Of a stretch of DNA of 64,000 nt, positions 25,515 through 33,700 are shown in pieces. The position numbers and the translations under genes are program-made. The notes beneath the pieces were generated by a model, which saw only the letters and a program-made list of their open reading frames with translations, was not told the DNA's origin and did no database searches. The stretch is taken from positions 7,254,001 to 7,318,000 of the forward strand of contig NZ_CP109479.1 of assembly GCF_036227485.1 (NCBI RefSeq), given 5' to 3'. How positions within the stretch are numbered: position 1 is the stretch's first letter; each line of letters opens with the position of its first letter. The DNA is from Streptomyces sp. NBC_01451 (lineage in GTDB: Bacteria; Actinomycetota; Actinomycetes; Streptomycetales; Streptomycetaceae).

Positions 25515-25916
25515 TCAGGCGCTCAAGGCCTTCTTCGACCGCAGCAAAGAAGCCAACGCGGACGCGAACTCCACCGGATCCACCGGCAGGGTGACCGCTG
25601 CCTCGGCCCGGCTCCACGTCGCCAGCCACGCGTCCTGCGGCCGCCCGATCAGCAGCAGCACCGGCGGGCACTCGAAGATCTCGTCCTTGATCTGCCGGCA
25701 GATCCCCATGCCCCCCATGGGCACGGCCTCCCCGTCGAGCACACAGACGTCGATCCCGCCCTTGTCCAGCTCCTTCAGGACAGCGGCGGGCGTCGCACAC
25801 TCGAGGAACTCGACGACGGGAACGTCGGGAGCGGGGCGCCGCCCCGTCGCCAACCGCACCTGCTCGCGGGTGTTGGAGTCATCGCTGTAGACCAGCACCG
25901 TGGCGGTCGGCTGCAT
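25515..25916 (-). CDS. Degenerate response-regulator receiver-like protein
   Basis: A 133-residue single-domain protein with the CheY-like fold. The acidic pair D12-D13 (VYSDDSN) and the phosphoacceptor position D61 (CVLDGEAVP) remain. The usual Thr/Ser and Lys positions read LLLIGRP and VTLPVDP, so the conserved Lys before Pro is missing and phosphorylation-dependent switching is doubtful. There is no output domain. GGAGGGA sits 3 bases before the ATG at 25916, a strong ribosome site. It is transcribed against the cta/qcr genes between ctaF and ctaE. A role tied to respiration is suggested only by position. Confidence 0.78.
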   Translation of the reverse strand: MQPTATVLVYSDDSNTREQVRLATGRRPAPDVPVVEFLECATPAAVLKELDKGGIDVCVLDGEAVPMGGMGICRQIKDEIFECPPVLLLIGRPQDAWLATWSRAEAAVTLPVDPVEFASALASLLRSKKALSA

Positions 25917-26093
25917 TGTTCCCTCCGAGACATCAGCGTCGTACGGACAGACGGACGAGGTCCGTTGGGCCGGATGCTACTCCCTCGGAACCCCTTCCGG
26001 ACCCCGCCGGGACAGCCGTCCGATGGGCCATACGGGCTGGACACACCCCACAGACACCCCGAACGGCACCCCCCGGCGTGAGGGCGGGATAAG

Positions 26094-26114
26094 CGACCGA
26101 CATAATGTCGGTCG
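26094..26114. promoter_or_regulatory. 21-bp palindrome over the ctaE start codon
   Basis: CGACCGACAT (26094-26103), A, ATGTCGGTCG (26105-26114) is a perfect inverted repeat with a one-base centre. The right arm begins with the ctaE ATG itself. TAAGCG at 26090 could be a -10 element giving a near-leaderless mRNA, so a protein bound here would cover the transcription start. Confidence 0.5.
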
Positions 26115-26725
26115 TGGCGACAGCAACGACAGTAGAAACCGGGCACGCGCACCCGTCGGTCAACCGGCCGAACCTCACCAGCGTCGGAACCATCATCTGG
26201 CTGAGTTCCGAGCTGATGTTCTTCGCGGCCCTCTTCGCGATGTACTTCACCCTGCGATCGGTGACCGGTCCGGATCACTGGAAGGAGATGGCGTCAAGCC
26301 TCAACTTCCCGTTCTCCGCGGCCAACACCACGATCCTGGTGCTTTCCTCCCTCACCTGCCAGCTCGGCGTGTTCGCCGCCGAGCGCGGTGACGTGAAGAA
26401 GCTCCGGATGTGGTTCATCGTCACCTTCGTGATGGGTGCGATCTTCATCGGCGGTCAGGTCTTCGAGTACACCGAGCTGGTCAAGAAGGACGGGCTCTCG
26501 CTCTCCTCCGACCCGTACGGCTCGGTGTTCTACCTGACCACCGGCTTCCACGGCATGCACGTGACGGGCGGTCTCATCGCGTTCCTGTTCGTCCTCGGCA
26601 GGACGTACGCGGCGCGAAGGTTCACCCATGAGCAGGCGACCGCCGCGATCGTCGTGTCCTACTACTGGCACTTCGTCGACGTCGTCTGGATCGGGCTCTT
26701 CGCCACGATCTACATGATCAAGTAG
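26105..26725 (+). CDS. ctaE: Cytochrome c oxidase subunit III
   Basis: A 206-residue subunit with five membrane helices, shorter than the seven-helix mitochondrial type, as usual in actinobacteria. Landmarks are [29 protein letters not shown] and [14 protein letters not shown]. It stabilises subunit I and proton uptake. It is the first gene of the ctaE-qcrC-qcrA-qcrB operon, so oxidase and bc1 subunits are made together. The ATG at 26105 lies inside a 21-bp palindrome. No good ribosome site precedes it. Confidence 0.94.
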   Translation: MSVVATATTVETGHAHPSVNRPNLTSVGTIIWLSSELMFFAALFAMYFTLRSVTGPDHWKEMASSLNFPFSAANTTILVLSSLTCQLGVFAAERGDVKKLRMWFIVTFVMGAIFIGGQVFEYTELVKKDGLSLSSDPYGSVFYLTTGFHGMHVTGGLIAFLFVLGRTYAARRFTHEQATAAIVVSYYWHFVDVVWIGLFATIYMIK

Positions 26726-26726
26726 C

Positions 26727-26761
26727 CGGGCCCGCCCGATCCTCACATCGGGCCCGCCCGA
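26727..26761 (+). repeat. Direct repeat and hairpin in the ctaE-qcrC spacer
   Basis: CGGGCCCGCCCGA occurs at 26727-26739 and again at 26749-26761. GCCCGAT (26734-26740) and ATCGGGC (26747-26753) can pair around CCTCAC. This may be an intercistronic processing or attenuating hairpin that sets the ratio of ctaE to qcr mRNA. Confidence 0.45.
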
Positions 26762-26808
26762 CACCTCCAGAAGACTCGACGCTGAAGATCCTGACACCGG
26801 GGTAATCC

Positions 26809-27621
26809 GTGAAAAAGCTCTCCGCACGACGACGCCATCCGATGGCGGCGGTCGTCGTCCTACTCATCGCGCTGGCGGCCATCGGGGGGCTGTACTCCGC
26901 TGTCGCGCCTACGGGCCAGGCGAAGGCCGATGAAACCGCCCAGTCCCTCACCATCACGGAGGGGCAGAGGCTGTACTCCGTGGGCTGCGCCAGCTGCCAC
27001 GGCACCGGCGGTCAGGGGTCCTCCGACGGTCCGAGCCTCGTGGGCGTCGGCGCCGCCGCGGTCGACTTCCAGGTGGCGACCGGCCGCATGCCGGCCGCGA
27101 CCTCGCAGGGCGCGCAGATCCCGAAGAAGAAGAACATCTACTCGCAGGCCCAGATCGACCAGCTCGCGACGTACATCGCGTCGCTGGGCACCGGTCCGTC
27201 CGTGCCGACCGAGGAGCAGTACGGCCCCGACGGCGCGGACATCGCCAAGGGCGGCGAGCTCTTCCGCACGAACTGCGCGCAGTGCCACAACTTCACCGGC
27301 AAGGGCGGTGCGCTCACGCACGGCAAGTTCGCCCCGAGCCTTGAGGGTGTCGACCCGAAGCACATCTACGAGGCCATGCAGACCGGCCCGCAGAACATGC
27401 CGTCCTTCCCCGACACGACGCTGTCGGAGAAGAACAAGAAGGACATCATCGCGTACCTCGACGCGGTCAACGGCGAGGACACCGTGGAGCCCGGCGGCCT
27501 CGGCCTGGGCGGTCTCGGACCGGTCAGCGAAGGCCTGTTCGCCTGGATCTTCGGCCTCGGAGCGCTCATCGCGGTCGCCGTTTGGGTCGCCGCTCGGACC
27601 GCAAAGGCCAAGAAGTCATGA
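26809..27621 (+). CDS. qcrC: Dihaem cytochrome c subunit of the bc1 complex
   Basis: A 270-residue protein with an N-terminal membrane anchor (12-34), two c-type haem sites (C60-x2-C63-H64 and C156-x2-C159-H160) and a C-terminal membrane helix (about 243-263). The two haems replace a free cytochrome c and pass electrons to CuA of CtaC inside the bc1-aa3 supercomplex. Met ligands for the haems are probably within GRMPAAT and QNMPSFP. The start is GTG at 26809. ATGA overlap with qcrA shows coupling. Confidence 0.95.
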   Translation: MKKLSARRRHPMAAVVVLLIALAAIGGLYSAVAPTGQAKADETAQSLTITEGQRLYSVGCASCHGTGGQGSSDGPSLVGVGAAAVDFQVATGRMPAATSQGAQIPKKKNIYSQAQIDQLATYIASLGTGPSVPTEEQYGPDGADIAKGGELFRTNCAQCHNFTGKGGALTHGKFAPSLEGVDPKHIYEAMQTGPQNMPSFPDTTLSEKNKKDIIAYLDAVNGEDTVEPGGLGLGGLGPVSEGLFAWIFGLGALIAVAVWVAARTAKAKKS

Positions 27622-28676
27622 GTAGCCAAGACATTCCAGAAGAGAACCTGCCCGCTGCGCAGGAGACAGAGCACGGTGCCGTGGGCGTCGCGGACGAGCA
27701 GAACCCGTTCGCGGACCCGGGGCTGCCGCCCCACGAACACCGTGTCCAGGACATCGACGAGCGGGCCGCCAAGCGGTCCGAGCGTGCGGTCGCCTTCCTG
27801 TTCACGCTGTCGATGCTGGCCACCGTCGCCTTCATCGCCTCGTACGTGGCGATCCCGCACGACAAGGCGATCTTCGTCTTCCCGATCGGGCACATCAACG
27901 CGCTGAACTTCGCGCTGGGCCTGTCCCTCGGGGTGGCGCTCTTCGCGATCGGCGCGGGCGCGGTCCACTGGGCCCGCACCCTGATGTCCGACGAGGAGCT
28001 CGTCGACGAGCGGCACGCGATCTCCGCGCCGCCCGAGGTCAAGGCGAAGGTCCTGGCCGACTTCAAGCAGGGCGCCAAGGAGTCCGCGATCGGCCGGCGC
28101 AAGCTGGTCCGCAACACGATGTTCGGCGCGCTGGCCCTGTTCCCGCTCTCCGGCGTCATGCTGCTGCGCGACCTCGGCACGCTGCCCGGCACGAAGCTGC
28201 GCCACACCCTGTGGTCCAAGGGCAAGCTGCTCGTCAACATGAACACGAACGAGCCGCTGCGCCCCTCGGACGTCGCGGTCGGGTCGCTCACCTTCGCCAA
28301 GCCCGAGGGCCTGGAGGAGGACGACCACGAGTTCCAGACCGAGATCGCCAAGGCCGCCCTGATGATCGTCCGCATCCAGCCGGACAACATCAAGGACAAG
28401 CGCGAGCTCGAGTGGTCCCACGAGGGAATCGTGGCGTACTCGAAGATCTGCACCCACGTCGGTTGCCCGATCTCCCTGTACGAGCAGCAGACGCACCACG
28501 TGCTCTGCCCCTGCCACCAGTCCACCTTCGACCTCTCCGACGGCGCCCGGGTGATCTTCGGCCCCGCCGGTCACGCCCTGCCGCAGCTGCGCATCGGCGT
28601 GAACGACGAGGGCTACCTTGAGGCGCTCGGCGACTTCTCCGAGCCCGTCGGTCCTGCCTTCTGGGAGCGCGGATGA
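27618..28676 (+). CDS. qcrA: Rieske iron-sulfur subunit of the bc1 complex
   Basis: A 352-residue Rieske protein with three membrane helices, as in actinobacteria, where other lineages have one: about 57-77, 92-112 and 166-184. The [2Fe-2S] ligands are in C278-T-H280-V-G-C283 and C297-P-C299-H300, with the two extra Cys forming the stabilising disulfide. It oxidises menaquinol. The ATG at 27618 overlaps the qcrC stop; a frame open from 27582 is not used. The end overlaps qcrB. Confidence 0.95.
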   Translation: MSSQDIPEENLPAAQETEHGAVGVADEQNPFADPGLPPHEHRVQDIDERAAKRSERAVAFLFTLSMLATVAFIASYVAIPHDKAIFVFPIGHINALNFALGLSLGVALFAIGAGAVHWARTLMSDEELVDERHAISAPPEVKAKVLADFKQGAKESAIGRRKLVRNTMFGALALFPLSGVMLLRDLGTLPGTKLRHTLWSKGKLLVNMNTNEPLRPSDVAVGSLTFAKPEGLEEDDHEFQTEIAKAALMIVRIQPDNIKDKRELEWSHEGIVAYSKICTHVGCPISLYEQQTHHVLCPCHQSTFDLSDGARVIFGPAGHALPQLRIGVNDEGYLEALGDFSEPVGPAFWERG

Positions 28677-30313
28677 GTACTACGGCAAACACGGACGCGC
28701 GTTCGTCGCGCGAGAAGGCGCCCGCCGGTGAGCGGGTCGCCGACTGGGCCGACGGCAGGCTGGGGATCTACTCCCTGGCCAAGGCCAACATGCGCAAGAT
28801 CTTCCCCGACCACTGGTCGTTCATGCTCGGCGAAGTCTGCATGTACAGCTTCATCATCATCATCCTCACGGGTGTGTATCTGACGCTGTTCTTCCACCCG
28901 TCGATGAACGAGGTGGAGTACCACGGCAGCTACATCCCGCTGCAGGGCCAGCTGATGTCCGAGGCGTTCAACTCGACCATGCACATCTCCTTCGATGTGC
29001 GCGGTGGTCTGCTGATCCGGCAGATCCACCACTGGGCGGCGCTGATCTTCCTCGCCGGCATGTTCGTGCACATGATGCGCGTGTTCTTCACGGGTGCGTT
29101 CCGCAAGCCCCGCGAGGTCAACTGGCTGTTCGGGTTCCTGCTGTTCGTCCTGGGCATGTTCACCGGGTTCACCGGCTACTCGCTCCCTGACGACCTGCTC
29201 TCCGGCACCGGTGTGCGCTTCATGGAGGGCGCGGTCCTGTCCGTGCCGGTCGTGGGCACGTACCTGTCGTTCTTCCTGTTCGGCGGCGAGTTCCCCGGCG
29301 GCGACTTCGTGGCCCGGTTCTACTCGATCCACGTACTGCTGCTGCCGGGCATCATGCTCGGCCTGATGGTGGCGCACCTGATCCTGGTCTTCTACCACAA
29401 GCACACGCAGTTCGCGGGCCCCGGCAAGACGAACAACAACGTCGTCGGCATGCCGCTGCTGCCGGTCTACATGGCCAAGGCCGGAGGCTTCTTCTTCCTG
29501 GTCTTCGGTGTCATCGCGGTCATCGCGGCCATCGCCTCGATCAACCCGATCTGGGCCATGGGCCCCTACCGTCCGGACCAGGTGTCGACCGGCGCCCAGC
29601 CCGACTGGTACATGGGCTTCTCCGAGGGTCTGATCCGAGTCATGCCGGGCTGGGAGATCAACTTCTGGGGTCACACGCTCGTCCTGGGTGTGTTCATCCC
29701 GCTGATCATCTTCCCGCTGGTCCTGGTCGCGATCGCGGTCTACCCGTTCGTCGAGTCCTGGGTCACCGGCGACAAGCGCGAGCACCACATCCTGGACCGC
29801 CCGCGCAACGCGCCGACGCGCACGGCCTTCGGCGTCGCGTGGATCACCTGGTACATGGTGCTGCTGATCGGTGGTGGGAACGACCTCTGGGCCACGCACT
29901 TCCACCTGTCGATCAACGCGATCACCTGGTTCGTGCGGGTCGCGTTCTTCGTCGCCCCGGTCCTCGCGTTCATCGTCACCAAGCGGATCTGCCTCGGCCT
30001 CCAGCGCCGCGACAAGGACAAGGTGCTGCACGGCCGCGAGTCGGGCATCATCAAGCGCCTGCCGCACGGTGAGTTCATCGAGGTGCACGAGCCGCTCAGC
30101 CAGGAGGCCCTGCACACGCTCACCGCGCACGAGCAGTACGAGCCGGCCATGATCGGCGCGACGGTCGACGAGAACGGTGTCGAGCGCAAGGTCAAGGGCA
30201 CGGAGAAGCTGCGCGCCAAGCTCAGCAAGTCGTACTACGGCGAGGACAGCCAGATCGCCAAGCCGACGACCGAGGAGTACAAGGAGATCACGAGCGGCCA
30301 CGGCCACCACTGA
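28673..30313 (+). CDS. qcrB: Cytochrome b subunit of the bc1 complex
   Basis: A 546-residue cytochrome b with eight or nine membrane helices. Haem-ligand His residues are visible in RQIHHWAALIFLAGMFVHMMR and FYSIHVLLLPG/MVAHLILVFYHKHTQF; the quinol-site PEW-type motif is represented by the AQPDWYMGF segment. A long hydrophilic C-terminal tail (about 445-546), typical of actinobacteria, contains HGRESGIIKRLPHGEFIEVHEP. This is the target of Q203-type inhibitors in mycobacteria. ATGA overlap with qcrA; a hairpin terminator follows. Confidence 0.96.
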   Translation: MSTTANTDARSSREKAPAGERVADWADGRLGIYSLAKANMRKIFPDHWSFMLGEVCMYSFIIIILTGVYLTLFFHPSMNEVEYHGSYIPLQGQLMSEAFNSTMHISFDVRGGLLIRQIHHWAALIFLAGMFVHMMRVFFTGAFRKPREVNWLFGFLLFVLGMFTGFTGYSLPDDLLSGTGVRFMEGAVLSVPVVGTYLSFFLFGGEFPGGDFVARFYSIHVLLLPGIMLGLMVAHLILVFYHKHTQFAGPGKTNNNVVGMPLLPVYMAKAGGFFFLVFGVIAVIAAIASINPIWAMGPYRPDQVSTGAQPDWYMGFSEGLIRVMPGWEINFWGHTLVLGVFIPLIIFPLVLVAIAVYPFVESWVTGDKREHHILDRPRNAPTRTAFGVAWITWYMVLLIGGGNDLWATHFHLSINAITWFVRVAFFVAPVLAFIVTKRICLGLQRRDKDKVLHGRESGIIKRLPHGEFIEVHEPLSQEALHTLTAHEQYEPAMIGATVDENGVERKVKGTEKLRAKLSKSYYGEDSQIAKPTTEEYKEITSGHGHH

Positions 30314-30347
30314 TCACCCCGCTTCGCCACACACGGTTGGAACGGCA

Positions 30348-30382
30348 GAAGGGCCCCGTCCGTACATCGGACGGGGTCCTTC
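30348..30382 (+). terminator. Terminator of the ctaE-qcrCAB operon
   Basis: GAAGGGCCCCGTCCG (30348-30362) pairs with CGGACGGGGTCCTTC (30368-30382), with one G-T wobble, around a TACAT loop. A trpD promoter with TAGGGT (30400-30405) follows. Confidence 0.8.
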
Positions 30383-30466
30383 GCCGTACCGCCGGGCTGG
30401 ATAGGGTGTTCCCATTCCCACCAGAAGTCCCGCGGAGTCCCGACGGGACCGATCCAGGAGCGGCAG

Positions 30467-31531
30467 ATGAGCGCTGTGAACCCCGCCGGAGGCGATACCG
30501 CGGCGGTCCGTTCCTGGCCCCGCGTGCTGAACGGCCTGCTCGACGGCCATGACCTGAGCGCCGCCGACACCGCCTGGGCGATGAACCTGATCATGGGCGG
30601 TGAGGCGACCGACGCGCAGATCGCCGGGTTCGTGGTGGCGCTGCGGGCCAAGGGCGAGACCGTCGAGGAGATCTCCGGGTTCGTCCAGGCGATGTACGAG
30701 CACGCCAACGTGATCGAGGTGCCGGGGCCGACCGTCGACATCGTCGGCACCGGCGGCGACGGCGCCAACACGGTGAACATCTCCACCATGTCGGCGATCG
30801 TCATCGCCGGCACGGGCGCCAAGGTCGTCAAGCACGGCAACCGGGCGGCCTCCTCGGCCTCCGGGGCGTCGGACGTGCTCGGGCAGCTCGGGGTCAATCT
30901 GGAGCTGACGCCGAAGAGGGTGGCCGAGGTGGCGGAGGAAGCCGGGATCACCTTCTGCTTCGCGGCGAAGTTCCATCCGGCGATGCGTCATGTGGGCGCC
31001 GCACGCGGCCAGTTGGGCATCCGGACGGTCTTCAACATCCTGGGCCCGCTGACCAACCCGGCGAAGGTCAGGGCGCAGGCCGTCGGGGTCGCCGACCCCC
31101 GGATGGCCCCCATCGTCGCCGGTGTCTTCGCCGAGCGCGGCAACTCGTCCCTGGTGTTCCGGGGCGACGACGGCCTCGACGAGCTGACGATCACCGCCAC
31201 GTCCCGGGTGTGGGTCGTCCGGGACGGCAAGGTGACGGAGGAGGCCTTCGACCCGCGTGACGTCGGCATCGAGCTGGTCCCGGTGGAGGCCCTGCGCGGC
31301 GGCGACGCCGCCTACAACGCGGCGGTCGCCCGGCGGCTGCTGGACGGCGAGACCGGGCCCGTACGGGATGCCGTGCTGCTCAACTCGGCGGCGGCGCTGG
31401 TGGCGCTGGACCCGGGGCCGGGCTCACTGGCGGAGCAGATCGGCGCCGGGATGGTGAAGGCGGCGGAATCCGTCGACTCCGGGGCGGCGAAGCGGACGCT
31501 GGAGCGGTGGGCGGCGGCCACCAACGCGTAG
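30467..31531 (+). CDS. trpD: Anthranilate phosphoribosyltransferase
   Basis: A 354-residue TrpD, which makes phosphoribosyl-anthranilate in tryptophan synthesis. The PRPP site [17 protein letters not shown] and the [21 protein letters not shown] segment are intact, as is [21 protein letters not shown]. It is the only trp-pathway gene here apart from the fused anthranilate synthase at 57-59 kb; in Streptomyces trp genes are scattered. The start is ATG at 30467 after AGGAGCGGCAG. TAGGGT at 30400 is a likely -10, giving a leader of about 60 bases. A SAM-IV riboswitch for the next gene begins 85 bases after the stop. Confidence 0.94.
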   Translation: MSAVNPAGGDTAAVRSWPRVLNGLLDGHDLSAADTAWAMNLIMGGEATDAQIAGFVVALRAKGETVEEISGFVQAMYEHANVIEVPGPTVDIVGTGGDGANTVNISTMSAIVIAGTGAKVVKHGNRAASSASGASDVLGQLGVNLELTPKRVAEVAEEAGITFCFAAKFHPAMRHVGAARGQLGIRTVFNILGPLTNPAKVRAQAVGVADPRMAPIVAGVFAERGNSSLVFRGDDGLDELTITATSRVWVVRDGKVTEEAFDPRDVGIELVPVEALRGGDAAYNAAVARRLLDGETGPVRDAVLLNSAAALVALDPGPGSLAEQIGAGMVKAAESVDSGAAKRTLERWAAATNA

Positions 31532-31615
31532 CGGTTCCCTGCCTCTTCCCTGATGGGCGTCCCGCGATCCGGACACGGGTTGCGGGGCGTCGATCACTTC
31601 GGTTACGTTCTGTGC

Positions 31616-31738
31616 AAGGTCATGAGTGACAGTCATGAGGCCCCGGCCGACTGTCCGGCAACCCTCCGTCCGTGGCGGGGTGCCCCGGGATGAAGACCAG
31701 GCCGTAGGCGGCAAGGCTTACGGCAAGCGCGGGCCCCT
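31616..31738 (+). promoter_or_regulatory. SAM-IV riboswitch
   Basis: The conserved SAM-binding core is visible: GGTCATGAGTGACAGTCATG, then GAGGCCCCGGCC, CTGTCCGGCAACCCTCC, GTGGCGGGGTGCCCCGGG and TGAAGACC, with GGTC (31619 region) pairing with GACC (31695-31698) as stem P1. The extra 3' hairpin and GGCAAGCGCGGGCCCC, which can pair back to GGCCCC, are the SAM-IV-specific additions. SAM-IV riboswitches occur in actinobacteria before sulfur-metabolism genes and usually turn expression off when SAM is high. The class V aminotransferase follows 170 bases later. The stretch 31532-31615 holds nothing clear apart from the likely promoter. Confidence 0.85.
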
Positions 31739-31777
31739 CTCGACACCAGGGGTCCTGGTCGTTCGAGGGAGTCTTCC

Positions 31778-31798
31778 GTGAGCAAGCGAATGCGATAG
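31778..31798 (+). CDS. Candidate six-codon leader ORF after the SAM-IV riboswitch
   Basis: GTG AGC AAG CGA ATG CGA TAG encodes MSKRMR and is preceded by GAGGGAG at 31765-31771, 6 bases before the GTG. It sits between the riboswitch and a pyrimidine-rich stretch (31820-31855) before the aminotransferase. Translation of this ORF could couple riboswitch folding to downstream initiation or termination. Six codons can arise by chance, so this is tentative. Confidence 0.3.
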   Translation: MSKRMR

Positions 31799-31910
31799 GG
31801 CTGCCGAGCCCCGCCTCCGCGCACCCTTTTCACTTCACCTCTCTTCTTCTCCTCCGCTGAGCCATGTCCGCTCGCGCAGTGATTCCTCTTGCTTCTCACG
31901 GGAGTTCGCC

Positions 31911-33272
31911 ATGTCTGTCTCCACCGTTGCCGCCGACCGGACTGTTTGTACCCCTCTGTCCGTTCTGGGACGCGATGTCACCGTGCCGCTCGTCACCGGT
32001 GGCGAGGTCACCTACGCAGCGCTCGACTACGCCGCCAGCGCCCCCGCGCTCCAGCGGGTCTGGGACGACGTGGCCGCGTACGCGCCCTACTACGGCAGCG
32101 TGCACCGGGGTGCCGGCTACCTCTCCCAGCTGTCGACGGACCTCTTCGAGAACGCCCGCCGGACGGTCACCGAGTTCCTGGACTGCCGCGCCGACGACCA
32201 GCTGATCTTCACCCGGTCCACCACCGACTCCCTCAACCTGCTCGCCGCCGCGCTGCCCGAGGGCTGCCAGGTCTTCGTCTTCGAGACCGAGCACCACGCC
32301 TCGCTGCTGCCCTGGCGGGACGCCCAGGTCACCTACCTCAACGCGCCGCGCACCCCTCAGCAGGCCGTGGCCAGGCTTCAGGAGGCCCTCGCCGCCCAAG
32401 CCCCCCAGGGCCCGGCCCTCGTCTGCGTCACCGGCGCCTCGAACGTCACCGGTGAGCTGTGGCCCGTACGGGAGCTGGCCGCCGTCGCCCACGCGTACGG
32501 CGCCCGGATCGTCCTCGACGCCGCGCAGCTCGCCCCGCACCACCCTGTCTCCGTCCAGGACCTGGACGTCGACTGGGTCGCCTTCTCCGGCCACAAGCTG
32601 TACGCGCCCTTCGGCTCCGGAGTCCTGGCCGGCCGCGCCGACTGGCTGCGCGCCGCCGACCCGTACCTCGCCGGTGGCGGCGCCAGCCGCAAGGTCACGC
32701 GGCGCACGGACGGGGGAGTGGACGTGGAGTGGCACGACACCGCCGCCCGGCACGAGGCCGGCTCGCCGAACGTCATCGGCGCCTACTCGATCGCCGCCGC
32801 CTGCAAGGCCCTCACGGAGGCCGGCTTCGAATCGCTGGTGGCCCGGGAGCAGTACCTGATCGACACCGTGCGGGCGGGACTGGCCGAGGTGCCCGAGGTG
32901 AGGGTGCTCTCGCTGTTCGGCGACGACGCTCCGCGCGTCGGTGTCATCTCGTTCGTGGTCGAGGGGTGGAACAGCTCGCACTTCGCCGCGGCGCTCTCCG
33001 CCGAGTACGGGATCGGGGTGCGGGACGGGCTGTTCTGCGCGCACCCGCTGGTGCGGACGCTGCTGGGGAGTGACCCGCAGACGCAGGGGGAGTGCGGGGC
33101 CCCCGAGGCCGCTCCCGGTGAGAAGTCGCTCAACGCGATTCGGGTGAGCTTTGGTGCGGGGACGCCCGATGAGCATGTGGAGCGGTTCGTGGGCGCGGTC
33201 AAGGAGCTTGTGCGGGACGGGGCCCGGTGGCAGTACCGGACCGAGGACGGGCGTTGCGTGCCGGCGGTTTGA
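31911..33272 (+). CDS. Class V aminotransferase/cysteine desulfurase-like enzyme
   Basis: A 453-residue PLP enzyme of the NifS/Csd fold. Visible are LDYAASAPAL at the start, TRSTTDSLNLL, TGASNVTGELWPV, IVLDAAQLAPHHPV and the PLP Lys in FSGHKLYAPFGSGVL. The segment VRDGLFCAHPLVRTLLG holds a Cys near the desulfurase catalytic loop, but the match is not the classic SSGSAC form, so desulfurase activity is uncertain. Control by a SAM-IV riboswitch places it in methionine/cysteine/SAM-related sulfur metabolism. The start is ATG at 31911 with GGGAG 7 bases upstream. The actual reaction is unknown to me. Confidence 0.87.
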   Translation: MSVSTVAADRTVCTPLSVLGRDVTVPLVTGGEVTYAALDYAASAPALQRVWDDVAAYAPYYGSVHRGAGYLSQLSTDLFENARRTVTEFLDCRADDQLIFTRSTTDSLNLLAAALPEGCQVFVFETEHHASLLPWRDAQVTYLNAPRTPQQAVARLQEALAAQAPQGPALVCVTGASNVTGELWPVRELAAVAHAYGARIVLDAAQLAPHHPVSVQDLDVDWVAFSGHKLYAPFGSGVLAGRADWLRAADPYLAGGGASRKVTRRTDGGVDVEWHDTAARHEAGSPNVIGAYSIAAACKALTEAGFESLVAREQYLIDTVRAGLAEVPEVRVLSLFGDDAPRVGVISFVVEGWNSSHFAAALSAEYGIGVRDGLFCAHPLVRTLLGSDPQTQGECGAPEAAPGEKSLNAIRVSFGAGTPDEHVERFVGAVKELVRDGARWQYRTEDGRCVPAV

Positions 33273-33273
33273 T

Positions 33274-33369
33274 CGCCCCCGCCGCCCTTACCCGTCCCGC
33301 CCCTGGGGGCCGCGCCCCCGGACCCCCTGTCGCGCCTAACGCGCTCGTCCTCAAACGCCGGACGGGCTA
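33274..33369 (-). repeat. Dispersed intergenic repeat family 2, copy b
   Basis: On the minus strand this reads AGCCCGTCCGGCG-TTTGAGGAC then, after a spacer, GGGGGTCCGGGGGCGCGG and CCCCCAGG, matching copy a at 11225-11294. On the plus strand it opens with CGCCCCCGCCGCCCTTACCC directly after the aminotransferase stop; the same opening follows the SRPBCC gene at 47878. It separates two convergent genes. Confidence 0.7.
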
Positions 33370-33376
33370 TACGTCC

Positions 33377-33658
33377 TCAGCTGTCCAGGCCGATCGCGAA
33401 CGCCGCTTCCAGGTCGTGCTGGGAGTACGTGCGGAACGCCACGTGGGTGTCCGTCGCCTCCACGCCCGGGATCTTGCTGATGCTGCCGGGGATGATCTCC
33501 GCCAGGTCCTCGTGGGCCTTGACGCGGACCATCGCGATCAGGTCGTACGTGCCGGTGACGGAGAAGACCTCGCTCACGCTGTCCAGGGCGGCGATCGACT
33601 CCGCGATCTCCGGGATCCGGTCCACGCTGGTCTTGATGAGCACGATCGCGGTGATCAC
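33377..33658 (-). CDS. Stand-alone Lrp/AsnC ligand-binding (RAM) domain protein
   Basis: A 93-residue protein consisting only of the RAM effector-binding domain of Lrp/AsnC regulators: ITAIVLIKTSVDRIPEIAES, VTGTYDLIAMVRVKAHEDLA and TDTHVAFRTYSQHDLEAAF. It lacks the DNA-binding helix-turn-helix, so it probably binds amino acids and may hetero-oligomerise with full-length Lrp proteins. Such short proteins are usual beside this aminotransferase in Streptomyces as I recall. The start is GTG at 33658 with GGGAGAGAA upstream. Confidence 0.9.
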   Translation of the reverse strand: MITAIVLIKTSVDRIPEIAESIAALDSVSEVFSVTGTYDLIAMVRVKAHEDLAEIIPGSISKIPGVEATDTHVAFRTYSQHDLEAAFAIGLDS

Positions 33659-33700
33659 GGCTGGTTCTCTCCCTCGGGGCCCGCTGCTGAGGGTCTCACC

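Noticed and set aside
28613..30310. A 565-codon open frame antisense to qcrB
   Set aside because: Same shadow effect; charged low-complexity product with no family resemblance.
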